Positions 54,748-63,705 of a DNA stretch of 64,000 bases are shown here, piece after piece. Positions within the stretch are counted from its first letter, which is position 1. Every line of letters starts with the position of its first letter. Source of the DNA: CBDANW01 sp965197825 (GTDB lineage Bacteria; Acidobacteriota; Vicinamibacteria; Marinacidobacterales; DATDRI01). The notes below the pieces were generated by a model that had not been told where the DNA came from, did not search any database, and saw only the letters and a list, made by a program, of their open reading frames with translations. Position numbers and translations under genes: made by a program. The DNA is taken from assembly GCA_965197825.1 (NCBI GenBank), contig CBDANW010000003.1, positions 1,240,001 through 1,304,000 of the forward strand, in the 5' to 3' direction.

Positions 54748-55944
54748 ATGTTTGAACTGACCGAGGAACACCGTGCCGTCGAGAAGATGGTTCATGAATT
54801 CGCGGGATCGGAAGTAGCTCCCCACATTCAAGAAAACGACTCGAAAAAGCACTTTGACCCGTCGATCCTCACGAAGATGGCCGAGCTCAACATCCTGGGT
54901 ATTTGCATACCGGATCGGTACGGGGGCGCCGGCTTCGACTACGTCTCCTTGGGACTCGCCAGCGAAGAGCTGGAGTACGTCGATACGTCGCTCCGTGTCA
55001 TCCTGTCGGTTCATGTCGGCCTGAACAGTCTGACGCTTCTTTCTTGGGGCGACGAACATCAAAAACAGAAGTACCTTGTTCCACAAGCTCGCGGTGAGAA
55101 GATCGCTACCTACGGTCTCACCGAGCCCAACGCGGGAAGCGACGCGGTAGGCATCCAAACCACGGCGATCCGCCTGGGCGATCGCTACGTCCTGAACGGT
55201 GAGAAGATCTGGATCTCCCTGGCGGAGGTCGCCGATCATTTCCTCGTCTTTGCTTGGACCGACCAGGACAAGAAGAAGAAGAGAGATCACAGCGGCATCA
55301 CCTGCTTCATCCTGGAAAGAGACCTCCCCGGCTTCCAGAGCGGAAGCATGACGCACAAATGGGGCATTCGCGCCGGCAGTACCGGTTGGTTTTCACTGCA
55401 GGACGTCGAGGTCCCCAAGGAGAACATCGTTGGGAAGGAGGGCGAGGGTTTTAGAATCGCGATGTTCGCCCTCGATCAAGGCCGCTACACGGTCGCGGCG
55501 GGGGCGACGGGACTCATAAGAGCGTGTCTGGATGCCAGCACTCGCTACGCGAAGGACCGAAAGACGTTCGGAAAGGCCATCGGGGAACATCAATTGGTCA
55601 AGCAAATGATCGCTAACATGGTTCGGGACTACGATTGCTCCCGCTTGCTGTGGCTGCGGGCGGGATGGATGAAGAACGAAGGACTCCGCAATACGCGAGA
55701 GACCTCTCTCGCCAAATGGTACGCTACGGTGGCCTCCGAGCGGGCAGCGTCCGACGCTATCCAGGTCCACGGGTCCTCCGGTTATTCCGACGAGTATCCG
55801 GTGGGCCGGTATTGGCGCAACTCAAAGGGCGCGGTGATTTACGAAGGTACCCGGGAAATTCACACTCTAATGCAAGCCGACTACGCGCTCGGCTATCGAG
55901 TGGATCACCCGGCACGATGCACGCTCCCAAAGTACGAAAGGTGA
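54748..55944 (+). CDS. Acyl-CoA dehydrogenase
   Basis: 398 aa. MFELTEEHRAVEKMVHEFA start, FAD/substrate segment YGLTEPNAGSDAVG, WISLAEVADHFLVFA, and the C-terminal helical domain with catalytic Glu about 366 in IYEGTREIHTLMQADYALGYR. It oxidises an acyl-CoA to the 2-enoyl-CoA and passes electrons to ETF, in the cytosol. The position of Glu matches short/medium-chain and glutaryl-type enzymes; the substrate is not clear. It is followed 4 nt later by glpX. Confidence 0.95.
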   Translation: MFELTEEHRAVEKMVHEFAGSEVAPHIQENDSKKHFDPSILTKMAELNILGICIPDRYGGAGFDYVSLGLASEELEYVDTSLRVILSVHVGLNSLTLLSWGDEHQKQKYLVPQARGEKIATYGLTEPNAGSDAVGIQTTAIRLGDRYVLNGEKIWISLAEVADHFLVFAWTDQDKKKKRDHSGITCFILERDLPGFQSGSMTHKWGIRAGSTGWFSLQDVEVPKENIVGKEGEGFRIAMFALDQGRYTVAAGATGLIRACLDASTRYAKDRKTFGKAIGEHQLVKQMIANMVRDYDCSRLLWLRAGWMKNEGLRNTRETSLAKWYATVASERAASDAIQVHGSSGYSDEYPVGRYWRNSKGAVIYEGTREIHTLMQADYALGYRVDHPARCTLPKYER

Positions 55945-55948
55945 AGGA

Positions 55949-56944
55949 ATGAGCACGCAAACGAGCACGCAAACTGCGAGAGACCTCTCTTTGCAGTTCC
56001 TCCGGGTGACCGAAGCGGCTGCCATCGCGGCGGCACGCACGATGGGTCGGGGGGATCGCAAGGGATCCGACCAAGTCGCGGTCGAAGAGATGCGCCGGGT
56101 AATGGAGTCGGTGAACATGGACGGCACGATCGTCATCGGCGAGGGCGAGCGCGATAAGGCGCCCATGCTGTTCATCGGAGAGAAGGTTGGGGATCGCAGC
56201 GCCGGAGCGCCCAAAATCGATATCGCCGTCGATCCTCTCGAGGGTACGAACCTTTGCGCAACCGGCACGCCCAATGCCATCGCCGTCATGGCCGCAGCGG
56301 AAGGTGGCGGATTGCTCCACGCCCCGGACATCTACATGGACAAGATCGTCGTGGGGCCATCTTCCAGGGGCCTAGTGGATCTGGACGCTCCAGTGGAAGA
56401 CAACCTGCAAGCCATCGCCGGCGTTCTGAATCGAAAGGTGAGCGACCTAGTTGTCGTCGTCTTGGACCGTCCTCGCCACGAAAAGCTCGTCAGTGACATT
56501 CGTCGAGCCGGAGCTCGCATCAAGCTCATCAGCGACGGGGATCTTTCCCCAGCTATCACCGCCGCCGTCTTGGGCAGTGGGATCCACGCGGTCATGGGTA
56601 CGGGAGGCGCTCCGGAAGGAGTTCTCACCGCGGCAGCCATGAGGTGCCTCAACGGCGAGATCGTGGGAAGACTCAAGATTCTTAGAGCATCGGATGAGGC
56701 CCGCATGGAGAGAATGGGAATCTCCAATCCTAATCGCGTCTATAAGACCGAAGAACTGGCTTCCGGCAAGAACATCCTCTTCGCGGCCACCGGAGTCACC
56801 TCTGGGGACCTCCTGGGAGGAGTAAGATTCTTCGGGGATGGCTGCCGCACCCATTCCCTGGTGATGAGCAGCCAGCCGCGAGGCGTGCGTTTCATCGACA
56901 CCATTCACATCCGAGAAGGAGATGACGTCAAGATTCGGTTCTGA
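55949..56944 (+). CDS. glpX: Class II fructose-1,6-bisphosphatase
   Basis: 331 aa. TEAAAIAAARTMGRGDRKGSD in pieces, metal ligands in VIGEGERDKAPML and IAVDPLEGTNL, followed by APDIYMDKI and ISDGDLSPAI with GTGGAPEGVL. This is the GlpX family that hydrolyses fructose-1,6-bisphosphate for gluconeogenesis with Mn2+. It lies 4 nt downstream of the acyl-CoA dehydrogenase gene and is probably co-transcribed, which fits growth on fatty or organic acids. Confidence 0.96.
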   Translation: MSTQTSTQTARDLSLQFLRVTEAAAIAAARTMGRGDRKGSDQVAVEEMRRVMESVNMDGTIVIGEGERDKAPMLFIGEKVGDRSAGAPKIDIAVDPLEGTNLCATGTPNAIAVMAAAEGGGLLHAPDIYMDKIVVGPSSRGLVDLDAPVEDNLQAIAGVLNRKVSDLVVVVLDRPRHEKLVSDIRRAGARIKLISDGDLSPAITAAVLGSGIHAVMGTGGAPEGVLTAAAMRCLNGEIVGRLKILRASDEARMERMGISNPNRVYKTEELASGKNILFAATGVTSGDLLGGVRFFGDGCRTHSLVMSSQPRGVRFIDTIHIREGDDVKIRF

Positions 56945-57014
56945 GCGGCCCGGGCGTGGCCACAAGGGGGGGAGGGGGATCGACGCCGGCTCGAACTCCT
57001 CACCAGGTTTCCGT

Positions 57015-57044
57015 TTGATCTGATCACCCCGCCGGCAGTAAAAT
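57015..57044 (+). promoter_or_regulatory. Candidate sigma70-type promoter
   Basis: TTGATC (57015-57020), 18-bp spacer, TAAAAT (57039-57044), about 130-150 bp upstream of the UPF0158 gene and otherwise in a 230-bp gap after glpX. Sequence match only. Confidence 0.4.
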
Positions 57045-57189
57045 AGACTTACTCACACCGCCACTACGTTCCCGTTATGTTCTCGCCACACCGAGGCCCA
57101 ACCTTCTTCGCCGAGCAGGATCGGTGACAGGTAGAACTCACAAGGTCCATTCCCAACTAAAGATTCAATGAACGATGAGAGAGGAGGAA

Positions 57190-57618
57190 ATGACATCCTT
57201 TAGGCTTGAGATGGATGCCCTGGTCGTCGCCTTCACTGACGGCGCCCCGGCGCGAAGCTATTATCTGGACAAAGAAAGCGGCAGGGTCTTCAGTCTCTCG
57301 GATGACCATGTCGATGCCGAGAGCGAGGAGATCACCGTGCAGCTCGAAGTCGACGGTGGTCGCCGCTACCTTCAGGTGCCCAAGCCGACGATGGAGGAGG
57401 AGCTTCAAGAGCAGGACTCCTTCGTAGAGTCGCTCGAAGACGATGAGCTCAAAACAAAGTTGGCGAAGGTGATCGAATCGGATCACGATGGCTCCCGGTT
57501 CCAAGAGTTTGTCAGTCGACAACGCGAAGCGCGAGAGAAATGGACGAGCTTCTGTCGCACGATGGCGCGGGAGCGAGCCGATCAATGGCTCAAAGCGCTG
57601 GGACTTCCCCGCAGCTGA
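57190..57618 (+). CDS. UPF0158 family protein
   Basis: 142 aa from ATG 57190; ATG 57175, 15 nt upstream, is an alternative (MREEEMTSF) and its extra codons look like a ribosome-binding site (GAGGAGG). Layout MDALVVAFTDGAPARSYYLD, then a long acidic helical region and RQREAREKWTSFCRTMARER near the C-terminus, matches UPF0158. Cytosolic, function unknown. Confidence 0.8.
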   Translation: MTSFRLEMDALVVAFTDGAPARSYYLDKESGRVFSLSDDHVDAESEEITVQLEVDGGRRYLQVPKPTMEEELQEQDSFVESLEDDELKTKLAKVIESDHDGSRFQEFVSRQREAREKWTSFCRTMARERADQWLKALGLPRS

Positions 57619-57678
57619 GCACGACTCTTCTCCGGCAGCAGGATCCGGCTGGCTGTCGCCGAACCGGATGAACCGGTC

Positions 57679-58615
57679 ATGAGCCCTCCCCTTCCTATAC
57701 GTGTGGGCGTTGCCGGCTGGTCCTATCCCGACTGGGAGGGCATTGTTTACCCGGCCGGACGTCAACGAAAGGCCGCCCGATTCGATCCCCTCGCGTTTCT
57801 GGTCGGATTCTTCGACACCATCGAGATCAACAGCACCTTCTACCGTCCCCCAAAACGCAGTACCACCGCTTCCTGGGTCCGTCGCTCCGAAAGTAACGCT
57901 GACTTCCGTTTCACCATGAAGCTGTACAAGTCGTTCACCCATGAACGAGCCGCTTCAAAAGACGACGAGAAGGTCGTGAAGGACGGCCTCCTCCCTCTGG
58001 TAGAGGCAGACAAGCTGGGTGCCGTGCTTCTTCAGTTCCCATGGTCCTTCAAGAACGAGCCCGACTCCCAAAGCTATCTCGAGAGCTTGTTGGATCGATT
58101 CCGTGACTATCCGTTGGTCACGGAGGTGCGCCACGCCTCCTGGGACCGGCCGGAATTCTACGAGTACCTCAGAGGACGGGGAGTCGGTTTCTGCAATATC
58201 GATCAGCCTCGCATCGGACCCTCTCTGGGCCCGTCGGAGCTGACCACCGGACCCGTGGGTTACGTTCGCCTGCACGGTCGCAACTACCGCGATTGGTTTC
58301 GAGAAAACGCCGGGCGAGATGCTCGCTTATGACTATCTCTATTCGGATGAGGAGCTCGATCCCTGGATGGAGAAGGTTTCACGGATCGCGGAAGACTCCG
58401 CCGAAACCTACGTCATCACCAACAACCACTTCCGGGGTCAAGCGGCGGTCAACGCTCTACAGATCAATGCCCGGCTAAAGAAACGCAAAGTGACGGCGCC
58501 CGCGTCGCTCATCGATGCCTATCCCGTATTGAGAACGGTAGCGAGCCCCGGCGACGAGGACGTGTCCAGCGCTTCGTCTTCTTCGTCTTCCCCACAGGGC
58601 CGGCTCTTCGACTGA
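57679..58615 (+). pseudogene. DUF72 protein, disrupted by a single-base insertion
   Basis: The first frame carries VGVAGWSYPDWEGIVYP, FFDTIEINSTFYRPP, FRFTMKLYKSFTHE and VGYVRLHGRNYRDW (TIM-barrel DUF72). It stops at 58330-58332 after DAR because of an extra T in CGCTTATGAC (~58327). The next frame continues YDYLYSDEELDPW, TNNHFRGQAAVNAL and ends at 58615. Corrected length ~311 aa, slightly longer than typical. One base restores the gene, so an assembly error is a serious alternative. Confidence 0.85.
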
Positions 58616-58625
58616 CGTGACGCGC

Positions 58626-59127
58626 TCAAAGCGCGAGCGCGGTGGGATGCGCAACGATGTTCAAGATGTCTTTCGTCAAACTGGCCGCAGTCGTCGCGGG
58701 CCCCGCCTTGCCGGTTCGACGACGAAGCTCCGCAAAGGCCGCCACCAAACGGCCCTTACTCGCGAGCACCGACGAGTGACCGTGCTCGAGTGCATGACGG
58801 ACCACTGAGAGCCCCGGCTCTCCAGAAACCGGGGTCGGTGGAGCTGGCATCGACGAGGACCGCGTCGGGGTGGCGCGACAAGGCGTCACTAGCGCGCATC
58901 CCACCCTGACCCAACCGCGGCACCGACGCGAGCCCTCCGGACGTTCGCTTGGCCGCCACGATATCCGCGATGGGAAGGTCGTTTCCGATCACACCCCCGC
59001 TGCGATCGAAAATGCCGACGAGCCTCAGCTTCACTCCCTACCTGGCGAAACCATCCTGCTCTTCCAGGAGGAGAGAGGCGAACGCTTGGCCGCCACGATG
59101 CCGAAGCCCAGCAGAACCACCGGAATC
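58626..59127 (-). pseudogene. Homoserine dehydrogenase N-terminal remnant
   Basis: Minus-strand pieces in changing frames: VVLLGFG near 59120, GQAFASLLLEEQDGFAR then TAG, GVKLRLVGIFDRSGGVIGND, DAVLVDASSTDP, then ALEHGHSSVLASKG and LVAAFAELRRRTG, after which similarity ends. These follow the NAD-binding half of homoserine dehydrogenase. A stop (TAG where Tyr is usual), at least two shifts and loss of the catalytic C-terminal half make it dead. Confidence 0.72.
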
Positions 59128-59137
59128 CGCCTCAGGC

Positions 59138-60021
59138 TCAGACCTGCACCTCGAACGTGATCGTCGTCCAGAAGCTCTCCCAGTCCGCCTGAGGGTCATC
59201 CTGAAGCCGAATCACGTGCAGCGCCCGCAGATACCATCGCCCCGCTTCCTCCAGAAGGACGCTGGCCCCACCGTTCGAGTCCGTCACCGCCCTGACTCGA
59301 TGTGCGGGTGTCCCCGCCCGTCCTCCGACTACGGTAACGTCGGGAAGAGGCTCCCCCTCGAAGAGGACGACGACACGCAACGTAGCCCCTCGACGCAAAG
59401 CATGGGGAGACGCCTGCGGCACGATCTCCATTCTCAGCCCCGTGGGCTCCACCATCGCTCGTCCGGCTCGTCCCCGACGCTCAGGAGGGCCTTGGCCCAT
59501 TTCGTGTAGCGCTCCACCGCGGGCTCTTCCGATTCGCCCAGGGCCTCGCGCAGCTTGACGAGTTGCGGCAAACCTTCGTCTACGAGGTACTGATTGAACT
59601 CCTCCGGCTTCAGACGAATCAGATGGGGCTCGAGAGCAAGGGCGAGCCCCGCGGCGCCCGGCTCCGAAGCCGTGATCTCTGCCGTCAGCGACTTCCCGGC
59701 CGCGACGAAGCCGGCAATTCGGTTCTTTCCGGAGGACGTCGAGTGAAACGTGAGGCTCTCGATGCGGGCAACATTGACTAGCGCGTCGCTAACGGGGAAC
59801 CCGTCGCCGGAGTTGATGAAAACCCGAACCTTCTCGCCAGGTTGGATGACGAATTTTCCGGGCACAATCCACAGGTCGTGGGGAAAGACCGGTGTGGCGA
59901 TGATTAGAGCCAGGGCGAGGCACAGCGCGCCTCCGGGCTGGCGTCTGGCCCGGTTGATGAGCGAGAGCGCCCTTATTGACGCCTGAACGGGTCTCCTCCG
60001 CGAGGAGCCATCAGGAGGCAT
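59138..60021 (-). pseudogene. DUF4198-type exported protein with one frameshift
   Basis: A signal-peptide-like segment (GALCLALALIIATPVFP) precedes HDLWIVPGKFVIQPGEKVRV, the typical DUF4198 opening. The first frame ends at 59434 after DEPDERWW; the next (EPTGLRMEIVPQASPHALRRG ... GRWYLRALHV, ending FEVQV) completes the family's Ig-like C-terminal part. The shift is near 59440-59470. DUF4198 proteins are periplasmic and often near metal uptake or export genes; none is adjacent here. Confidence 0.8.
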
Positions 60022-60031
60022 TAGAAGGACA

Positions 60032-60562
60032 CTAGGCAGCGGCGAAGTCGGCGACCATCTGAGTCTCCCCCCACTCGATGATCAATCTCCCTCGGTTCTC
60101 CTCGGAAGAGAGCTTGATGGTGAGGGCCTCGACCGACGCGTCCAGCTTGTTGGTGGCCATTGAAACCTCGGCGACCAGGCCCCGCGGTTCCCCCCGTGCG
60201 GCCCCGTCGGCCACGATGAGACTCCACTTGTCGTCACCGACGAACTTCAGAACGAGCGTGTATTTTCCCGCCGCGACGCTCTGCCCGTCACCGATTGTCA
60301 GTCCCACATCGGTCGTGAGCGTGGTGGCCCGGTCCGCTCCCAGTCGCCAGTAGCTACCTGGCGTGACCTGCGACAACACGTCACGGCCCTTGAGCGTTGG
60401 TCGCCCGTACTCGATCGCAACGGTTCCACCTTGGAAGCTGGCGGTGGCAGTTCCTCTTTCGTTTCCATGACCCTGCACATAGTTAGGCGTTAGGGGCATC
60501 GCAACAATCGCAGCAACTGTAAGAAGGGTGGTAGCAATCAGAAACTCTTTCAAAACCTGCAT
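60032..60562 (-). CDS. DUF2911 family exported protein
   Basis: 176 aa. An N-terminal hydrophobic segment (FLIATTLLTVAAIVAMPL) suggests export. ATASFQGGTVAIEYGRPTLK with GRDVLSQVTPGSYWRLGADR is the DUF2911 hallmark, followed by a beta-rich region. Function unknown; the family is common in Bacteroidota and Acidobacteriota. It is 10 nt upstream of the DUF4198 gene on the same strand, so the two may be co-expressed. Confidence 0.88.
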   Translation of the reverse strand: MQVLKEFLIATTLLTVAAIVAMPLTPNYVQGHGNERGTATASFQGGTVAIEYGRPTLKGRDVLSQVTPGSYWRLGADRATTLTTDVGLTIGDGQSVAAGKYTLVLKFVGDDKWSLIVADGAARGEPRGLVAEVSMATNKLDASVEALTIKLSSEENRGRLIIEWGETQMVADFAAA

Positions 60563-60612
60563 TTCATACCTCCCGAGGTTCCATTTAGTAATGCAGTATG
60601 GCAGTCAGCGGC

Positions 60613-61596
60613 CTAATCGCTACGCGCAGCGCTCAGACCGAGCACCTTTTCGATATCCGCTTGGATCGACTCGCGTCTCTGGTAGTTCACGTAGTACTTG
60701 ACGACGACACGGTCCGCCCCGACGAGAAACATCGTGGGGAAGATGTTCACGTTTCCCAGGGCGGCCCGGTCGCCTTCCGACAAGTGAAAATTCGAAAAGT
60801 TAATGGAATGTCTCTCCACGTACGCCGCGCGCTCGTCGTCATCGTAAGAAAGATCGAGCACGCGATCCGCGTTGGCGCCCAGGACCGTGAAACCCCGCGT
60901 ACGATAGTCGTTCTGCAACGCCACCAACTCCGGCGCCATACGTACGCAGGGTGGACAATTGGTAAACCAAACGTACAGCAGAACCGCTTTCTCCTCTGTC
61001 TCAGAGAGACGGAGCTCGGGTCCATCGAAGCTCGGGCCTCCAACGTCGGGGAGGGCCCTCCCCTCCCAGGCCAGGCTCCGTTCCAAGACGGCATTGAACC
61101 GCGGGTCGTCACGGATTTTGTCGACGTCCAAGTCGAGCAGCTCCCTGGTTTCCGGATGGCGGCGAATGAAGTTTGGCACTCGTGGATCGGACTCCATCAC
61201 CGATAGGACGACGTCGGCCTGCTCAGGGCCGTAGAAATCGAACTGCCCGGCGATCTCTTCGAGGGTTGGAAGTTCGCCCTGCTGGGCCTGGTATTGAACG
61301 AGGAATAGCGGCAGACGAAAGAACGCGCTGTTGAGCCGGCTGAGGGCCTCTCGTTCCTCGGGCGTGGTAAAGACCTCATTGTAGAGGTGCGACAAGAGGA
61401 GAGGCCGACCGGGCTTCATATTCTCCTCGATGTATTGGATGATACGGCGCTCGGTGGCGAAGGCGTCGGCCTCTTGCTCCCGTTGCTCCTGTTGCTCCTG
61501 TCGCTCGCCCTCAGGGGGTGCCTCCGTCTGGGAAGATTGGCCACTTCCGATGCTCCACACCAACGCAAAAATGGCGAATTTGAATCCCATGACCAC
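60613..61596 (-). CDS. TlpA/ResA-like thioredoxin-fold protein
   Basis: 327 aa. A short signal-like N-terminus (FKFAIFALVWSIGSG) is followed by a Gln/Glu-rich linker (residues ~25-45), a helical middle domain, and from ~residue 195 a thioredoxin fold with the redox pair in WFTNCPPCVRMAPELVAL and cis-Pro region NIFPTMFLVGADRVV. It is likely periplasmic or membrane-tethered thiol-disulfide chemistry. The extra ~150-residue helical domain is unusual for TlpA/ResA. Confidence 0.88.
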   Translation of the reverse strand: MVMGFKFAIFALVWSIGSGQSSQTEAPPEGERQEQQEQREQEADAFATERRIIQYIEENMKPGRPLLLSHLYNEVFTTPEEREALSRLNSAFFRLPLFLVQYQAQQGELPTLEEIAGQFDFYGPEQADVVLSVMESDPRVPNFIRRHPETRELLDLDVDKIRDDPRFNAVLERSLAWEGRALPDVGGPSFDGPELRLSETEEKAVLLYVWFTNCPPCVRMAPELVALQNDYRTRGFTVLGANADRVLDLSYDDDERAAYVERHSINFSNFHLSEGDRAALGNVNIFPTMFLVGADRVVVKYYVNYQRRESIQADIEKVLGLSAARSD

Positions 61597-61693
61597 TCCT
61601 ATTGTCTCCCAGCTAACAGGCGCCCATCTTAACGATTGGCTACCAGCCGGTCAAACCATCTGCGTATCCCTTGTTAGGAAGCTCACTATTCCC

Positions 61694-62399
61694 GGGGATG
61701 TCCCGCCGGATGTTGAATTTGGGGTAGCGGCGGCTCCTTGGCCGGCCTAAGAATAGGTCTGCCAATAAACCGTCTCCAGAGGGGGACAAGGAGCCACCAA
61801 TGCCTAGGAAATCGAAGAAGCCAGTAAGAAAGCAAACGCACTCGCCTACGGGCAAGGTGGTTGGCTAGAGGAGTTCGAGCTTGCGGCACTGATGCTGGAT
61901 GGCCTTGAGGTGGCCGGACAGACCGTCGTCGTAACTCTCGGTATCACAATAGATGGAACGAAGGTGCCCCTGGGTATATGGCTGGGCTCGACGGAGAACT
62001 CTCGGGTGTGCACCGCGATGTTGCAGGACCTTCTCGAGCGAGGCTTGCGCGTCGATGAGTCGATTCTCTGCGTAGTGGACGGAGGCAAAGGCATCCGCAA
62101 GGCACTCGTCGACGTTTTGGGGGACCTCGCGGTCATCCAAAGGTGCCAGATCCATAAACTCCGGAATCTTCGCTCGTACCTTCCCAAGTCTCGTCACGCC
62201 TACGTGCTCCAGACGATGAAGGAAGCCTACAAGTGCAAGAGTGCCGACAAGGCGCGCAAGCGACTTCAGGCATTGGTGTCGTGGCTCGAGCGAAACGGCT
62301 ACGACGAAGCTGCCGGAAGCCTTCGTGAAGGGATGGAAGAGACACTCACGGTCGTGAAGCTCGCGCTGCCCGCCTTACTTCGCCAGTCTCTTGCCACGA
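61694..62399 (+). mobile_element. IS256-type element, copy 3, internally deleted and truncated at IS3 copy C
   Basis: Left end GGGGATGTCCCGCCGGATG (61694) matches the transposase-proximal end of copies 1 and 2. An internal deletion of roughly 470 bp joins GGTGGTTGG to CTAGAGGAGTTCGAGC. The element stops at CTTGCCACGA where IS3 copy C begins, and its remaining 3' part is absent after copy C. Confidence 0.92.
61801..62399 (+). pseudogene. IS256-family transposase remnant, copy 3
   Basis: ATG 61801 gives MPRKSKKPVRKQTHSPTGKV then VG and TAG at the deletion join. The remainder (ELAALMLDGLEVAGQ ... CVVDGGKGIRKALVD) is readable up to ALLRQSLAT at the IS3 border, lacking the catalytic Glu region. 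Dead. Confidence 0.92.
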
Positions 62400-62459
62400 T
62401 GACCCTGCCCGGGTTTTGTGGACATCAACCGAGGCGCGACAATGCGCCTGGAGGCGTCC

Positions 62460-62757
62460 ATGGGAGAACGACGACGCAGGAAGTTCACGGGGGAGTTCAA
62501 GAAGGAAGCGGTCCGGCTGTTCAGGGAGGGGCGAGCGCAGCATCGGCCAGGTCGCTAAGGAACTGGACCTGACGGAATCGGCCCTTCGAAACTGGGTGAA
62601 ACAATACAAAGTTGATCACGGTGAAGGTCCACGCGAGGCTCTGACGACGGCGGAACGTGATGAGCTCCGTTCGCTACGGCGTCGAGTGCGTACGTTGGAG
62701 CAAGAGCGAGAAATATTAAAAAAGGCGGCGGCCTTCTTCGCGAAGGAAAGCGAATGA
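62460..62757 (+). pseudogene. IS3-family OrfA, copy C, same frameshift as copy A
   Basis: Same sequence as copy A, including the extra G (near 62526) that ends the frame after RAQHRPGR. The downstream part and A6G slip site (62718-62724) are unchanged. The shared lesion shows that A and C descend from one already defective copy, mobilised in trans or copied by recombination. Confidence 0.92.
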
Positions 62758-63626
62758 GATTCATTCACGCGGAGCGGGCCAACTACCCGGTGCGGGTGAT
62801 GTGCCGAGTTCTGAGGGTATCGACCAGCGGCTACTACGCCCAGATGAAGCGCGCGCCCAGCAAGCGACAGTGTGAGGATGGGAAGCTGAAGCTGCGCATC
62901 CAAGCGATCCACGCCCATAGCCGTGGTACCTACGGCAGGGAGCGTGTACGTCGCCAGCTTGACGGGGAGAACGTCGAGGTAGGCAAGCAGCGAGTGGCAC
63001 GGTTGATGCGTGAGATGGGCCTGCAGGGTCTGCCCAGCAAGCGTTTTCGCCGCACGACCGACAGCAAGCACGATCGCCCCATCGCACCCAACGTGCTCGG
63101 CCGGAACTTCGAAGCCGAACGACCGAACCAGTTCTGGGTGACGGACATAACCTACATCCGGACTTGGGAAGGCTGGCTCTACTTGGCGGTCATCCTCGAT
63201 CTGTTCTCGCGTCGTGTCGTAGGCTGGGCGATGCAGCCCCACCTGCGCGCGGAGCTTGCTCTCGAGGCGCTTCACATGGCCTTGGGGCGCCGCCTGCCGG
63301 AAAGTGGCTTGGTGCATCATTCAGACCGTGGTACTCAATACGCGGCTGCGACCTACCAGGCCGTGCTCGATGAGTACGGCATCGTGTGCTCGATGAGCCG
63401 CAAGGGTGATTGCTGGGACAACGCCGTGACCGAGAGCTTCTTAGGCACGCTCAAGACCGAGCTCCTCCACCGATGTAGTTGGCCAACACGACGTATGGCC
63501 AAAGACGCGGTCGCGAGCTACATCGAGGGGTTCTACAATCCGTATCGACTCCACTCGTCACTCGATTACAACAGCCCGATGGTGTTCGAACGGATTCATG
63601 ACCTCAAAACGGCTCATGCGAGATAA
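62754..63626 (+). CDS. IS3-family transposase OrfB, copy C
   Basis: 290 aa. Identical in the DDE core to copies A and B (WVTDITYIRTW, HHSDRGTQYAA, WDNAVTESFLGTLKTE). It lacks two residues (KF) after MRF owing to a 6-bp deletion. Otherwise intact. Confidence 0.94.
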   Translation: MRFIHAERANYPVRVMCRVLRVSTSGYYAQMKRAPSKRQCEDGKLKLRIQAIHAHSRGTYGRERVRRQLDGENVEVGKQRVARLMREMGLQGLPSKRFRRTTDSKHDRPIAPNVLGRNFEAERPNQFWVTDITYIRTWEGWLYLAVILDLFSRRVVGWAMQPHLRAELALEALHMALGRRLPESGLVHHSDRGTQYAAATYQAVLDEYGIVCSMSRKGDCWDNAVTESFLGTLKTELLHRCSWPTRRMAKDAVASYIEGFYNPYRLHSSLDYNSPMVFERIHDLKTAHAR

Positions 63627-63705
63627 TCAACCTGTTCACTTTTCCTGGGCAAGGTCAGCAGTGTAAGTCCGCCCGCCGCGCCCAGCCGGATCCGTCCCGC
63701 TTCCC

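Larger units (their letters stand above)
62400..63657 (+). mobile_element. IS3-family element, copy C
   Basis: 1258 bp, TGACCCTGCCCGGG (62400) to CTGGGCAAGGTCA (63657). It differs from copy B by one inserted G in orfA and a 6-bp loss at the orfB start, which accounts for the length exactly. It sits at the break of IS256-type copy 3; the two flanks do not match each other. Confidence 0.93.
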
